From: Acidimicrobiaceae bacterium
GTDB taxonomy: Bacteria > Actinomycetota > Acidimicrobiia > Acidimicrobiales > RAAP-2
Direction of reading: 5' to 3'
DNA: 64,000 nt
Assembly (NCBI GenBank): GCA_003152015.1
Contig: PLZF01000043.1
Span: 1-64,000, forward strand
A program made the translations under genes and the position numbers. A model generated the notes under the pieces. The model saw only the letters and a program-made list of their open reading frames with translations, had not been told where the DNA came from and made no database searches. Shown here one piece after another: positions 50,193-58,630 of this stretch. Position 1 is the stretch's first letter. The number at the start of each line of letters is the position of its first letter.

Positions 50193-50443
50193 GGGGCGAG
50201 GGGGCCGTGCTCCGCTTCGTATTTTTCGAGTTCGCCGACGATGCGTGCCGCATCGGCCGTGGTCTGGTCGGTGGAGTGACCCTGGTGGTCGGCGTAGGCG
50301 GCGGCCCCCAGTTGGCGCAGGAGGTCCTCGGCGTTGCGCTTGGCCTGGACGGCATCGAGCTTGTCCTTACCGGCCTTCCCTGCCTCGCTGGCTTTGGCCA
50401 TCCCTGCTTCCGCCTGTGCCTTTACCTTGTCCATGAACCCCAT
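50189..50443 (-). CDS. Small helical protein of unknown function
   Basis: 84 residues. MGFMDKVKAQAEAGMAKASE is an Ala/Lys-rich amphipathic helix, then LDAVQAKRNAEDLLRQLGAA and ARIVGELEKYEAEHGPLAP. It is mostly alpha-helical and possibly a coiled coil. GAGAGGAGG is five bases before the ATG, so expression is likely. It overlaps the GH38 start (ATGA), which suggests coupling, although the functions look unrelated. Confidence 0.72.
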   Translation of the reverse strand: MGFMDKVKAQAEAGMAKASEAGKAGKDKLDAVQAKRNAEDLLRQLGAAAYADHQGHSTDQTTADAARIVGELEKYEAEHGPLAP

Positions 50444-50567
50444 GGATCCTCCTCTCCGCCGCCCGCGCTTGCCGCTGGCGTTCGACCGAATCGTAGAACG
50501 TCGGAGGGGTGCCGTGCTCCCAGGGCCATGCAGGGCCAGATGGGTCCGGCGCGCTAGACATCCACCC

Positions 50568-52145
50568 ATGGGTCCGGGTCGGGAAGGCGAAGGGCAACTG
50601 CGTACGTGGAGGGATCATTTGCCCTCCGAGATCCGGTTCCAACCCTCTGACCTGGTGACGTCGGGGACGTTGCTCCGGGCGTGGGCGGACCGGTGGGGGG
50701 CCAATCCCGAGACGCCGGTGCTGATGGACGTGGCGCCGATGGCTGGGCCCTCCTCACCGGCCGGTCTGGCTCATCGACCCGGCACCTGGTGGTCGGCGGA
50801 GGAGTTCGACGCCGCGACCCGCCGGGCGGCCGGGCGGCTGGTCGCGGCCGGCCTTCGGCCTGGCGACCGTGTGTTGTGGTCCACCGGATCTTCGGTTTCC
50901 TCGATCATCTGCCATGTGGCCGCGCTGCGGGTCGGGCTGGTGGTGGTGCCGGCCAATACCGCCTACACCCAACGTGAGATCGCCTACATCGTGTCCGACG
51001 TCGGTCCGGCGGCTGTCATCGTCGACGATCCGCAGCGAGGGCGATGGGCCACGGATGCCTCCGACCGGGACCTGATCGTGACGGGACCCGATCTCGATCT
51101 TCCCGACGGGGAGCCGGCCCGGCTCGACGCCGCCCTCCCCGACGACCCTGCACTCATCTGTTTCACCTCCGGCACTACCGGAGCTCCCAAAGGGGCGGTG
51201 CTGTCCCACCGCAACTTGCTGGCCGCCACCCGAGCCGTGTGTGTGGCATGGAGATGGACCCCCGCCGATCGCCTCATTCACTGTCTTCCGGTCTTCCATG
51301 CCCACGGTCTCTGCGTCGGCATCTATGGGACCTTGCTGTCAGGGGGGTCTGCGTTGCTTCTTCCCGGTTTTGATCCCGATGCGGTTGTCGATACCGCTTC
51401 GACCCACCACGCCTCCCTATTCTTCGGGGTGCCGACTATGTACCACCGCCTGGTCCGCTCGGCCCGGGCCGCCGAGATGAGGCGGCTGCGACTCTGCGTC
51501 TCCGGCTCTGCGCCGTTGGCGGCCGATCTGCATCGTGAGGTGTCGGCCGTCATCGGCATGTCCGTGCTCGAGCGGTACGGGATGACCGAGACGCTGATGA
51601 ACGCGTCCAATCCCTACGATGGTGAACGCCGTCCCGGATCCGTGGGTTTCCCGCTCCCCGGGGTGGAGGTGAAGCTGGCCGGTGACGGCGAGATCGGCGT
51701 GCGAGGGCCCAATGTGTTCGATGGCTATTGGGAGCGCCCGGCCGCCACCGCCGACGCCTTCGAAGACTCCTCCGATGGTGGGGGACGATGGTTTCGTACC
51801 GGCGATCTCGGTACCATCGACGATGGCTACCTCACCATTCGCGGTCGATCCAAGGAGCTGATCATCAGCGGCGGCTTCAACGTGTACCCGAGCGAAGTCG
51901 AAGATGTGGTACTCACCCACCCCGGGGTCGCCGAAGTGGCGGTGACCGGCACACCGTCCGACGAGTGGGGAGAGGTGGTCACCGCCTGGATTGTCGCCGA
52001 CGGGCGCGCCCCGTCGGCAGAGGACCTGTCCGCCTACACCGCTGACCGGCTGGCTGCCTACAAGCGACCCCGGATCGTCCGTGTCGTCCATTCCCTACCC
52101 CGGAACGCCCTGGGCAAGGTGCTCCGAAGCGAGCTCGGGCGATGA
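50568..52145 (+). CDS. Malonyl-CoA synthetase-like acyl-CoA ligase (MatB type)
   Basis: 525 residues. An AMP-forming ligase: ICFTSGTTGAPKGAVLSHRN, ERYGMTETLMNASNPYDGER (with Arg and Met as in malonate-specific MatB), RGRSKELIISGGFNVYPSEV and the Lys of PRNALGKVLRSEL. The Arg-containing motif after MTET and GYWERP fits dicarboxylate (malonate/methylmalonate) activation. The start is not well marked: ATG at 50568 has no clear Shine-Dalgarno and the first 80 residues are weakly conserved. It overlaps rnhB by four bases. Confidence 0.82.
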   Translation: MGPGREGEGQLRTWRDHLPSEIRFQPSDLVTSGTLLRAWADRWGANPETPVLMDVAPMAGPSSPAGLAHRPGTWWSAEEFDAATRRAAGRLVAAGLRPGDRVLWSTGSSVSSIICHVAALRVGLVVVPANTAYTQREIAYIVSDVGPAAVIVDDPQRGRWATDASDRDLIVTGPDLDLPDGEPARLDAALPDDPALICFTSGTTGAPKGAVLSHRNLLAATRAVCVAWRWTPADRLIHCLPVFHAHGLCVGIYGTLLSGGSALLLPGFDPDAVVDTASTHHASLFFGVPTMYHRLVRSARAAEMRRLRLCVSGSAPLAADLHREVSAVIGMSVLERYGMTETLMNASNPYDGERRPGSVGFPLPGVEVKLAGDGEIGVRGPNVFDGYWERPAATADAFEDSSDGGGRWFRTGDLGTIDDGYLTIRGRSKELIISGGFNVYPSEVEDVVLTHPGVAEVAVTGTPSDEWGEVVTAWIVADGRAPSAEDLSAYTADRLAAYKRPRIVRVVHSLPRNALGKVLRSELGR

Positions 52146-52801
52146 GTACGATGGCCCGCCCCTCCACCAAGGCCGAGCAGTCGTTGCTCGAGGAAGGGTT
52201 CGACGTGATCGTCGGTCTTGATGAGGTCGGACGGGGCGCGTGGGCGGGTCCGGTGTCGGTCGGGGTGGCACTCATTCCCATGGAGGTACCGCCGCCCGTT
52301 GGTCTTCGTGATTCGAAGTTGGTGCCCGAGCACCACCGTGAGACCCTGTTCCCGCTGGTAGCGGCCTGGTGCATGGACTGGTCGGTGGGGCACGCCGGAC
52401 CCGATGAGTGTGATCAATGGGGGATGACCATCGCCCTGAGGTTGGCGGCGCAGCGAGCATTGGCCGGGCTGTCGTGCATCCCCGACGTGGTGCTTGTAGA
52501 CGGCGGGTTCGACTACGTCACCGAACCCGGCAACGACGATGTCGCCACCGTCCGGACGCCGAAAATCCGGACGCTGGTCCGGGGTGACGCCACCTGCACC
52601 TCAATTGCCGCCGCATCGATCGTGGCCAAGGTGACGCGGGATCGGATGATGCGCGACCTGTCCGAAAGCTTTCCGGCTTTCGACTTCGATCGGAACAAGG
52701 GATATCCGTCTCCGACCCATCGAACCGCGTTGGCCGGACGCGGATTGACGGCTATCCATCGCCGGTCATGGTCGTACGTGGAGAACCTGCCGTTCCGCTG
52801 A
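52142..52801 (+). CDS. rnhB: Ribonuclease HII
   Basis: 219 residues. It removes RNA from RNA-DNA hybrids and misinserted ribonucleotides. VIVGLDEVGRGAWAGPVSVG (first Asp and Glu), LRDSKLVPEHHRE, VVLVDGGFDYV (third Asp) and SIAAASIVAKVTRDRMM with the final Asp complete the DEDD site. The N-terminus before the core is short. ATG overlaps the matB-like stop, so expression is coupled. Confidence 0.95.
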   Translation: MSTMARPSTKAEQSLLEEGFDVIVGLDEVGRGAWAGPVSVGVALIPMEVPPPVGLRDSKLVPEHHRETLFPLVAAWCMDWSVGHAGPDECDQWGMTIALRLAAQRALAGLSCIPDVVLVDGGFDYVTEPGNDDVATVRTPKIRTLVRGDATCTSIAAASIVAKVTRDRMMRDLSESFPAFDFDRNKGYPSPTHRTALAGRGLTAIHRRSWSYVENLPFR

Positions 52802-53349
52802 GAGGGAAGTGGTCGCATGCCGGCCGCCTACGGCTCAGGACGGTGTCGAACAGACCGGAAGATGGTGCCATCGGGTGATCAAAAGAGCGGAAGCTGTCAC
52901 CCGTTGCGCACCGTCTTGCTCTCCACCGTGACCACCGGCAGCGGTGCACCCATGGTTCCGGGGAGAGCCTGGTTGGCCAGCTGGGTGAAGTTGAGGGTAA
53001 AGCTGTATGTGGCTTGGATCTTTTGACGGGCCAGGACCTGTCCGCGCATCGACGGGCTCACGGTGAAGGTGGCCGTGCAGGGGGTGTAGAGCAGGACGTT
53101 GCGTACCCGGCGGTGGGGCTCGTCGCGTCGTTGACAAAGGGGGCTCGTGCGCCCTAGCACTTGAGGCAGCATGACTACGCTCGGTGGCGGCAGGAGGGTT
53201 TTTGACGCGGAAAGTGCGCGTTGAACAGGGATCCCTGGTTGGGCGCCGGCTACAAGGAGTGATATTCGAGGAGCCGGTGCCGATCGCAAGGGCTGGGGGT
53301 GATCGGTCCTTTCCGCGCCGCTTGGCGGAGCGGAGTGGAGGGAATGCCT
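52802..53349. other. Gene-poor interval with a possible TadG-like fragment on the minus strand
   Basis: A minus-strand frame ending at 52897 encodes LLYTPCTATFTVSPSMRGQV then QKIQATYSFTLNFTQLANQA and GAPLPVVTVESKTVRNG. This looks like the last strands of a Tad-pilus (TadE/TadG) type protein, but the upstream part (above about 53120) does not continue the theme and no start is convincing. I regard it as a fragment or chance. I see nothing else of note here. Confidence 0.25.
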
Positions 53350-54585
53350 CTACTTCGGAGTCGGATCTTTCGGTAGCCCGAGCACCCGTTCGCCGATGAT
53401 GTTGTGCATCACCTCATCGGTGCCGCCGGCCACCCGCATCCCCGGTACGCCCAGGAGGAACTCCGACCATGCGTAGGTGCCCCATCGGCCGTTATCGGCG
53501 ATCAGTTCGGGTCCGAGCACCGATGAGAGCAGTTCGTAGGTGCGCACCATGTTGGCGGTGAGCGACAACTTGCCCAGGGACATCTCCGGTCCCGGCAGTT
53601 GGCCGGCCGCAATCTTGGCCATGGAGCGGAGGTTGGTATACGCGGCCACCCGGTCGTGGATGATCACATCGGCGAGCCGTTGACGAATGAGGGGATCGTT
53701 CGCCCGTCCCTGGGCCCGGGCCAGTTCGATCAGACGCTGAGAGGAGTGCAGCCCGACGCCGCCGCCCCCGCCGCCGATGGCGGCCCGTTCGTTCATCAGA
53801 GTGGTGAGCGCGACAGCCCAGCCTCCGTTCACATCGCCCAGCCGATGGGTATCGGGGATTCTGACATCGGTGAAGAAGACCTCGTTGAACGTCGCCCCAC
53901 CGGTCATCTGGCGCAGGGGTCGCACTTCGACGCCGGGCGCATGCATGTCGACCACGAAACCGGTCAAGCCACGGTGCTTGGGCTGATCAGGATCCGTGCG
54001 GCAGATGATCTCCCCGATATCGGAGTACTGCGCGCCGGAGGTCCATACCTTCTGGCCATTGACTATCCATTCGTCGCCGTCGAGGACCGCCCGCGTCTGA
54101 AGGGATGCCAGGTCGGAGCCGGCCGCCGGCTCGCTGAACAGCTGGCAGCCCACGATGTCGCTCCGGTGCATTGGCTGGAGATAGGCCTCTTTCACCTCTT
54201 CGGTGGCGTGGGCCAGGATGGTGGGTGCCACCATCCCGAGCCCGATGCCGAACGGGGACTGCGAGGGAGTTCGGTAATCGGCGGCCACCGAGTTGTAGAT
54301 GCGTTGGTAAGAGCGTGGAAGTCCCCGGCCCCCGTAGGTCGGAGGACCGGTGATCCACCCGAATCCGGCGTCGAAGACTGTCCGAGCCCACTCTTTGGCA
54401 TTGGCGACGTCAGAGGCCTCCTCCTCGGGGGTGCGCTCGGGAAACAGGCCCACGTAATCGGACCCTTGGCCCCACACGAAGTTCTCGGCCGTCCGGCGCG
54501 GGAGATGGGCGTCGAGGAAGGTACGGACATCGACTTCGAACTGCTCTTCGGTGATCTGAGTCGTGTCGGTGGCAGTAGTGGTCAT
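53350..54585 (-). CDS. Acyl-CoA dehydrogenase
   Basis: 411 residues. It oxidises an acyl-CoA to the enoyl-CoA with FAD. CQLFSEPAAGSDLASLQTRA and WIVNGQKVWTSGAQYSDIGE are the FAD-binding middle domain, followed by ALTTLMNERAAIGGGGGGVG and the C-terminal GTDEVMHNIIGERVLGLPKD. The N-terminus TYGGRGLPRSYQRIYNSVAA resembles the FadE-type subgroup used for branched or steroid substrates. ATG at 54585, with GGGGG about ten bases upstream. No KstR-like site is evident. Confidence 0.9.
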   Translation of the reverse strand: MTTTATDTTQITEEQFEVDVRTFLDAHLPRRTAENFVWGQGSDYVGLFPERTPEEEASDVANAKEWARTVFDAGFGWITGPPTYGGRGLPRSYQRIYNSVAADYRTPSQSPFGIGLGMVAPTILAHATEEVKEAYLQPMHRSDIVGCQLFSEPAAGSDLASLQTRAVLDGDEWIVNGQKVWTSGAQYSDIGEIICRTDPDQPKHRGLTGFVVDMHAPGVEVRPLRQMTGGATFNEVFFTDVRIPDTHRLGDVNGGWAVALTTLMNERAAIGGGGGGVGLHSSQRLIELARAQGRANDPLIRQRLADVIIHDRVAAYTNLRSMAKIAAGQLPGPEMSLGKLSLTANMVRTYELLSSVLGPELIADNGRWGTYAWSEFLLGVPGMRVAGGTDEVMHNIIGERVLGLPKDPTPK

Positions 54586-55274
54586 TTCGTTAAATCCCCC
54601 TTGTGTCGGTCGATTTCTTGACCGTTCAGTCCAGACGCACGTCAGCGTATCGGTAGGACAGTGTGAGGGGAAAAACGACCCCGATCCGACCGGTCGGCGT
54701 GGGGAGAACCTCCTTGTGCCAGCCGAGATTTCTCAACATTCTCTTGCCTGTGTTGGGTGAACCCCCGGGCGCTGGCGCCACCGCCGCTGGTAGCAGCCCG
54801 CAGCAACTTGCTGGAAACGCTTTTTCGGATGGTGGTTTCCTGGTGGAAACGCTCCAGGGATCACCCTTTTGAACATTGGGACTGGATTGTAGAAAACACC
54901 GGGCGGGGCCGGCGGTCCGCGGTCAACGGGCGTTACTACGTGCGTGTCCGGCCAGGCGGGTGCAGGTTGCGGCCAAAATGCACCCAGCTCTTCGATGAGT
55001 GTGATCACCGGTGGTGGTGGAGCGGGAACTACGGGCGGTGGTCTTTTGCCTCTTGGATTTCCGGGGGGGGAAACTCATGTAAGGGAAATTCAGCGTGGCG
55101 TCCGCGGGAGGTGGCGGTGGCGCCGGAGCGTCGTACGCCAATTCGAATGGATGCCCGCGCCCACTTTCAGTTCGGCGGCGTAGCCGGCGAGCGACCCCAC
55201 CCATGCTGGCCTGATTTCGACGATCATCTTTTGCTCCGGTGATCCTCTCTACGGAACGTGCGGGCAAAATCCCC
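54586..55274 (-). other. Long gap with a possible frame-disrupted proline-rich gene
   Basis: No long intact gene. On the minus strand MIVEIRPAWVGSLAGYAAEL begins at about 55223 with GGAG upstream. In other frames this is followed by LAYDAPAPPPPPADATLNFP (about 55070-55150), then, across a run of eight G (55063-55070), by PPPVVPAPPPPVITLIEELG and AFWPQPAPAWPDTHV down to 54733. Proline-rich composition continues across frames, which suggests one gene with frameshifts at homopolymers, but chance GC bias is possible. Confidence 0.25.
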
Positions 55275-56108
55275 TTAAGGTCGTAACCGGGACGATTCGT
55301 CCTGCATCCCCTCCGTAGCCACCGCCACCTCACCGGCCCGCTCCACAGCTCGGCGTACGAAACCGGCGAAGCCATCGGGGTGGGAGAGGTGGGCCCCGTG
55401 GGAGGCACCGGCGATGTCGACGAGTTCGGAGTTCGGGGTGTGCTCGACCAGCCATGCCACCCCGGCCCGGTGGTGGGGGATTGACTGTCCGCCCCGGCCG
55501 AAGAGGGCAGGGATCCGCATAGATGTGACATCGAAGGGGGGATCACTGACCCGGATGGCGTTCAGTTCCGCCACCAGAGCCGGCCCGTCGGCCCGCCGTT
55601 CGGCTTGCGCGGATTCGGATAGCCGGTCCCAGGCGCCGTCCCCGGCGACGCGTCGGAAGAATCGCTCGGCTTCGGTATCGGGATCGTCGCGAAGTTTCTG
55701 GCTTCGCGCCGAGCCACCGCGACCCGCCCACAACGGCAGCCACGGAAGCGGCGGCTCGTAGCCGGCCACCGAGACAATGGTGGAGGTGGGGCTACGACGA
55801 AGGGCAGCACCAATGGCGATGGTTCCCCCGTAGCTGTGTCCGATCACCACCGCCGGTCGCCCACCGATGACACCCAGCAGGTCGTCGATCTGTCCATCGA
55901 TGGTGGTGGGAAGAGGAACCGCATCACGAGAGCGGTGGTAGCCGCGACGGTCGTAGACGACTGTGTGGAGATCGTCGAGCCGACGCAGTACCCGGGCGAA
56001 GCTGGTGGAGCGATCGAGTGTCCCATGTACCAGCACCACCACTGGGTCCCCGGGCGGCCATTCCGAGGGCACGTGCTCGGTCACTGCCAGTCCGCTCACG
56101 TGCTCCAT
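55275..56108 (-). CDS. Alpha/beta hydrolase
   Basis: 277 residues. VVVLVHGTLDRSTSFARVLR (oxyanion loop HG), VVYDRRGYHRSRD, and the nucleophile elbow VVIGHSYGGTIAIGAAL (Ser in GHSYGG). A later SHGAHLSHPDGFAGFV carries the catalytic His. The substrate is unknown. The C-terminal residues DESSRLRP are unusual. ATG at 56108. Confidence 0.88.
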   Translation of the reverse strand: MEHVSGLAVTEHVPSEWPPGDPVVVLVHGTLDRSTSFARVLRRLDDLHTVVYDRRGYHRSRDAVPLPTTIDGQIDDLLGVIGGRPAVVIGHSYGGTIAIGAALRRSPTSTIVSVAGYEPPLPWLPLWAGRGGSARSQKLRDDPDTEAERFFRRVAGDGAWDRLSESAQAERRADGPALVAELNAIRVSDPPFDVTSMRIPALFGRGGQSIPHHRAGVAWLVEHTPNSELVDIAGASHGAHLSHPDGFAGFVRRAVERAGEVAVATEGMQDESSRLRP

Positions 56109-56309
56109 GTCGCCCGTCAGCCTGTCAGATGGCCGTCTGATGCCGCCACCTGGCCATTCATTTGTCTGATCTGGCCATCGGCATAGTCGCAGTTCACAGC
56201 GGCCGTCTGTGCCCGATCTTCAGCAAATATCGGCAGAATTCGCCCGAAATCCGCGCCTTGGGTCCATATTTCGTGCATTGTGGTGGCTTCCGTAGACGAA
56301 GGAGACATA

Positions 56310-56618
56310 GTGCCCATTACCAAAACAGACCTGATTGCGGCGGTTGCAGCCCACACCGATTCGACCATCAAGGACGTTGCTGCCGTGTTGGCGGGTTTCG
56401 AGGATGTCGTGGTGGCCAACGTGGCCAAGGGCGAGAAGATTGTCATGACAGGATTCCTGACGTTCGACCGTGGACAGCGGGCCGCCCGCATCGGTCGCAA
56501 CCCACAGACGGGTGAGGCCATCAAGATTGCAGCTTCGAAGAACCCGAAGGTCAGCGCAGGCGCATCGTTCAAGAAGATCGTGAACGGCAAGGCTCCGGCT
56601 CCAAAGATCAACAAGTAA
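56310..56618 (+). CDS. HU-family DNA-binding protein (short form)
   Basis: 102 residues. MPITKTDLIAAVAAHTDSTI, VVVANVAKGEKIVMTGFLTFDRGQ, RAARIGRNPQTGEAI and NPKVSAGASFKKIVNG give a complete HU domain with a brief lysine-containing tail. It is a second HU paralogue beside the long-tailed one at 39.5 kb. The start is GTG at 56310, with AAGGAG five bases upstream. Confidence 0.93.
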   Translation: MPITKTDLIAAVAAHTDSTIKDVAAVLAGFEDVVVANVAKGEKIVMTGFLTFDRGQRAARIGRNPQTGEAIKIAASKNPKVSAGASFKKIVNGKAPAPKINK

Positions 56619-56636
56619 CAACGCACAGTTTGTGAA

Positions 56637-56673
56637 CACATGCCGGTCCGGGGACTCCCTGGGCCGGCATGTG
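56637..56673 (+). terminator. Hairpin after the short HU gene
   Basis: CACATGCCGG and CCGGCATGTG form a perfect 10-bp stem around an internal TCCGGGGACTCCCTGGG that can pair further. It starts 19 bp after the HU stop and ends shortly before the convergent queE gene. Confidence 0.65.
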
Positions 56674-56719
56674 CGCGTCCAACCCCAAAATCGGCGGTGT
56701 CGGTAGCGGCGCCGGCGGC

Positions 56720-57511
56720 TCAGAGCTGGCCGATGGCCTTGTGGGTCTGCGGGACCACCCGAACGTGGGGATACTTCCACAGCGCAAGTTCCTGAAGGGT
56801 GAGCACATCGTCAGGAGTCGGGGCGCGGGTGACGGCGGCGAACGGGGTCACCGGCTGCAGGTAGATCACCGGCTCGGCTCCCGGGGTCCGAGCTGCCGCC
56901 TCCGCTACCATCGCTACCGCCTTCGACAACTCGTCGGTGTCGGTGTGGGCTCCGACCACGATCTTCACCCAGGTGTCGACCCCGGCCCGAAGGGCGACAT
57001 CGAGGAACCGCTGTTGCAGTGACGGGTCCACTCGCTCCCCGTCGACGCTCGGGAGTTTCACATCCATGCTCACGTAGGTCAGCCACCCGATGAGTTCTTC
57101 GAGACCGTGCACCAGGGTGCCGTTGGTCTCCGCCATCAGAGGCATGCCCAGCTCGGCCAACATCGGGAACAGACCGGCCAAACGCTTGGACTGCATGAGC
57201 GGCTCGCCGCCGGTGACGCTGACCGAGTGATGGGGCATGGCTCGCCACAGTCGATCCACCGCGTCGACCACTGACTCGATGGCCAACGGGCTCTCCACCC
57301 TGTCCCAGTCCCGTCGTCCCGGTGTCCGTTCGATCCGACACGGCCCCGGGCGCTTCTCGAGGGCCTCGGGTTGATCGCAGTACGCACAGCGGATGTTGCA
57401 CCCGGTCATTCGAAGGAATACCTGGCGGGTGCCGACCAGAGCCGCCTCCCCCTGGATAGCCGAGAACACCTCGGAGACGAGCAGATCCGAGGGCGTTCCC
57501 GAGGCTGTCAC
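56720..57511 (-). CDS. queE: 7-carboxy-7-deazaguanine synthase QueE
   Basis: 263 residues. A radical SAM enzyme that converts carboxytetrahydropterin to 7-carboxy-7-deazaguanine. EVFSAIQGEAALVGTRQVFL, then TGCNIRCAYCDQPEAL with the CxxxCxxC cluster site, SVTGGEPLMQSKRL and LMAETNGTLV are diagnostic. It overlaps queC by four bases in a queD-queC-queE operon for preQ0. Confidence 0.94.
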   Translation of the reverse strand: MTASGTPSDLLVSEVFSAIQGEAALVGTRQVFLRMTGCNIRCAYCDQPEALEKRPGPCRIERTPGRRDWDRVESPLAIESVVDAVDRLWRAMPHHSVSVTGGEPLMQSKRLAGLFPMLAELGMPLMAETNGTLVHGLEELIGWLTYVSMDVKLPSVDGERVDPSLQQRFLDVALRAGVDTWVKIVVGAHTDTDELSKAVAMVAEAAARTPGAEPVIYLQPVTPFAAVTRAPTPDDVLTLQELALWKYPHVRVVPQTHKAIGQL

Positions 57512-58188
57512 CGGCCAGTGAGGGCCGGGTCGTCCACACCGGCTTCGGAAAAGCCGCGCACCCGCAGCAGGCAGGCATCACAAACCCCGCAGGGATTTGT
57601 CTCTCCCTGGTAACACGACCAGGTCAGCTGCAGGGGTGCCTTGTGGTCGATGCCCAGCCGCACAATGTCCGCTTTGGTCAACTCGATGAGCGGCGTCCGG
57701 ATCTCGATCGGATCGCCTTCGACGCCGCGTTTCTGGCCGGTGGCGGCCACCTGCCGGAACGCCTCGATGAACTCGGGCCGACAATCCGGGTACCCCGAGT
57801 AGTCGATGGCATTCACCCCGATCCATACTGCGTCGAGACCCCGGGCCTCAGCTACCCCGAGCGCCACGGCCAGAAAGATCGAATTCCGGGCGGGCACGTA
57901 GGTGACCGGTATTCCCTCCTCGGTCCCACCCGCGGGCACCGCGATGGAGGGATCGGTGAGCGCCGAGCCTCCCCAGGCCGAGGTGTCGAGCGCGACCACC
58001 AGGTGCTCGGCCCGGAAGTGGCCGACCACACCGGCGGCATGGTCGAGCTCGGTGCGGTGCCGTTGACCGTAGTCGAAGGTGAGGGCCACCGGCGGCTTGC
58101 CGCCTTCGGCCTCGGCCAGCGCCATGCACACGGTGGAGTCGAGTCCACCCGAGAGGACGACCAGGTGCCCGCGGCCTCGGTTGCTCAC
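57508..58188 (-). CDS. queC: 7-cyano-7-deazaguanine synthase QueC
   Basis: 226 residues. It turns 7-carboxy-7-deazaguanine into preQ0 with ATP and ammonia. VVLSGGLDSTVCMALAEAEG is the PP-loop, followed by TFDYGQRHRTELDHA and a zinc site CYQGETNPCGVCDAC near the C-terminus. GTG at 58188 overlaps the queD stop (GTGA). Confidence 0.95.
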   Translation of the reverse strand: MSNRGRGHLVVLSGGLDSTVCMALAEAEGGKPPVALTFDYGQRHRTELDHAAGVVGHFRAEHLVVALDTSAWGGSALTDPSIAVPAGGTEEGIPVTYVPARNSIFLAVALGVAEARGLDAVWIGVNAIDYSGYPDCRPEFIEAFRQVAATGQKRGVEGDPIEIRTPLIELTKADIVRLGIDHKAPLQLTWSCYQGETNPCGVCDACLLRVRGFSEAGVDDPALTGR

Positions 58189-58556
58189 GACGTCTCGTCG
58201 ACGGTGAGGTCCACCCACGATCCCGGGGTCTCCCACAGGCGCAGGGCGGAAACAGGAAGACCACCAATGGTCAACAGCTCCCACGCCCGATGGGCCAGTA
58301 GCTCGGCAGTGGGGTTGTCGAGCACTTCGTTGAGGTCCCGGTGGTCCCACTGGTCGATGACCTCACGGGTGACCACCGAGTGCAGAATGTCGAAGTCGAT
58401 CACCACGCCGTTGGTGTCGAGGCCTCCGGCCACCGTCACGTCGAGTCGGTAGGAGTGACCATGGAGGTTGCGGCACTTTCCGGTGTGCCACTCCAGACGA
58501 TGGGCGGCTTCGAAAGTGAAGGTGCAGGTGACGCTGGTTTGGATGGCTCCCACCAT
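58185..58556 (-). CDS. queD: 6-carboxy-tetrahydropterin synthase QueD
   Basis: 123 residues. CTFTFEAAHRLEWHTGKCRN followed by LHGHSYRLDVTV contains the zinc histidines and catalytic Cys. GVVIDFDILHSVV and NPTAELLAHRAWELL are the other conserved blocks. ATG at 58556 is at the homology start; an earlier in-frame start 14 codons upstream is less likely. It is first in the queD-queC-queE operon; no folE or queF gene is present. Confidence 0.94.
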   Translation of the reverse strand: MVGAIQTSVTCTFTFEAAHRLEWHTGKCRNLHGHSYRLDVTVAGGLDTNGVVIDFDILHSVVTREVIDQWDHRDLNEVLDNPTAELLAHRAWELLTIGGLPVSALRLWETPGSWVDLTVDETS

Positions 58557-58630
58557 GAGGACGCTAACCCACCCATTTAGCGGTCGTTTCGAGGCCATGG
58601 CTGCGGATCGGTCCCATTAGGCTCTCCTCA

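Noticed and set aside
56125-56140. TCAGATGGCCGTCTGA as operator of the alpha/beta hydrolase gene
   Set aside because: Arms are only five bases and similar CTGATC/GGCC strings recur nearby in GC-biased sequence; too weak to call.
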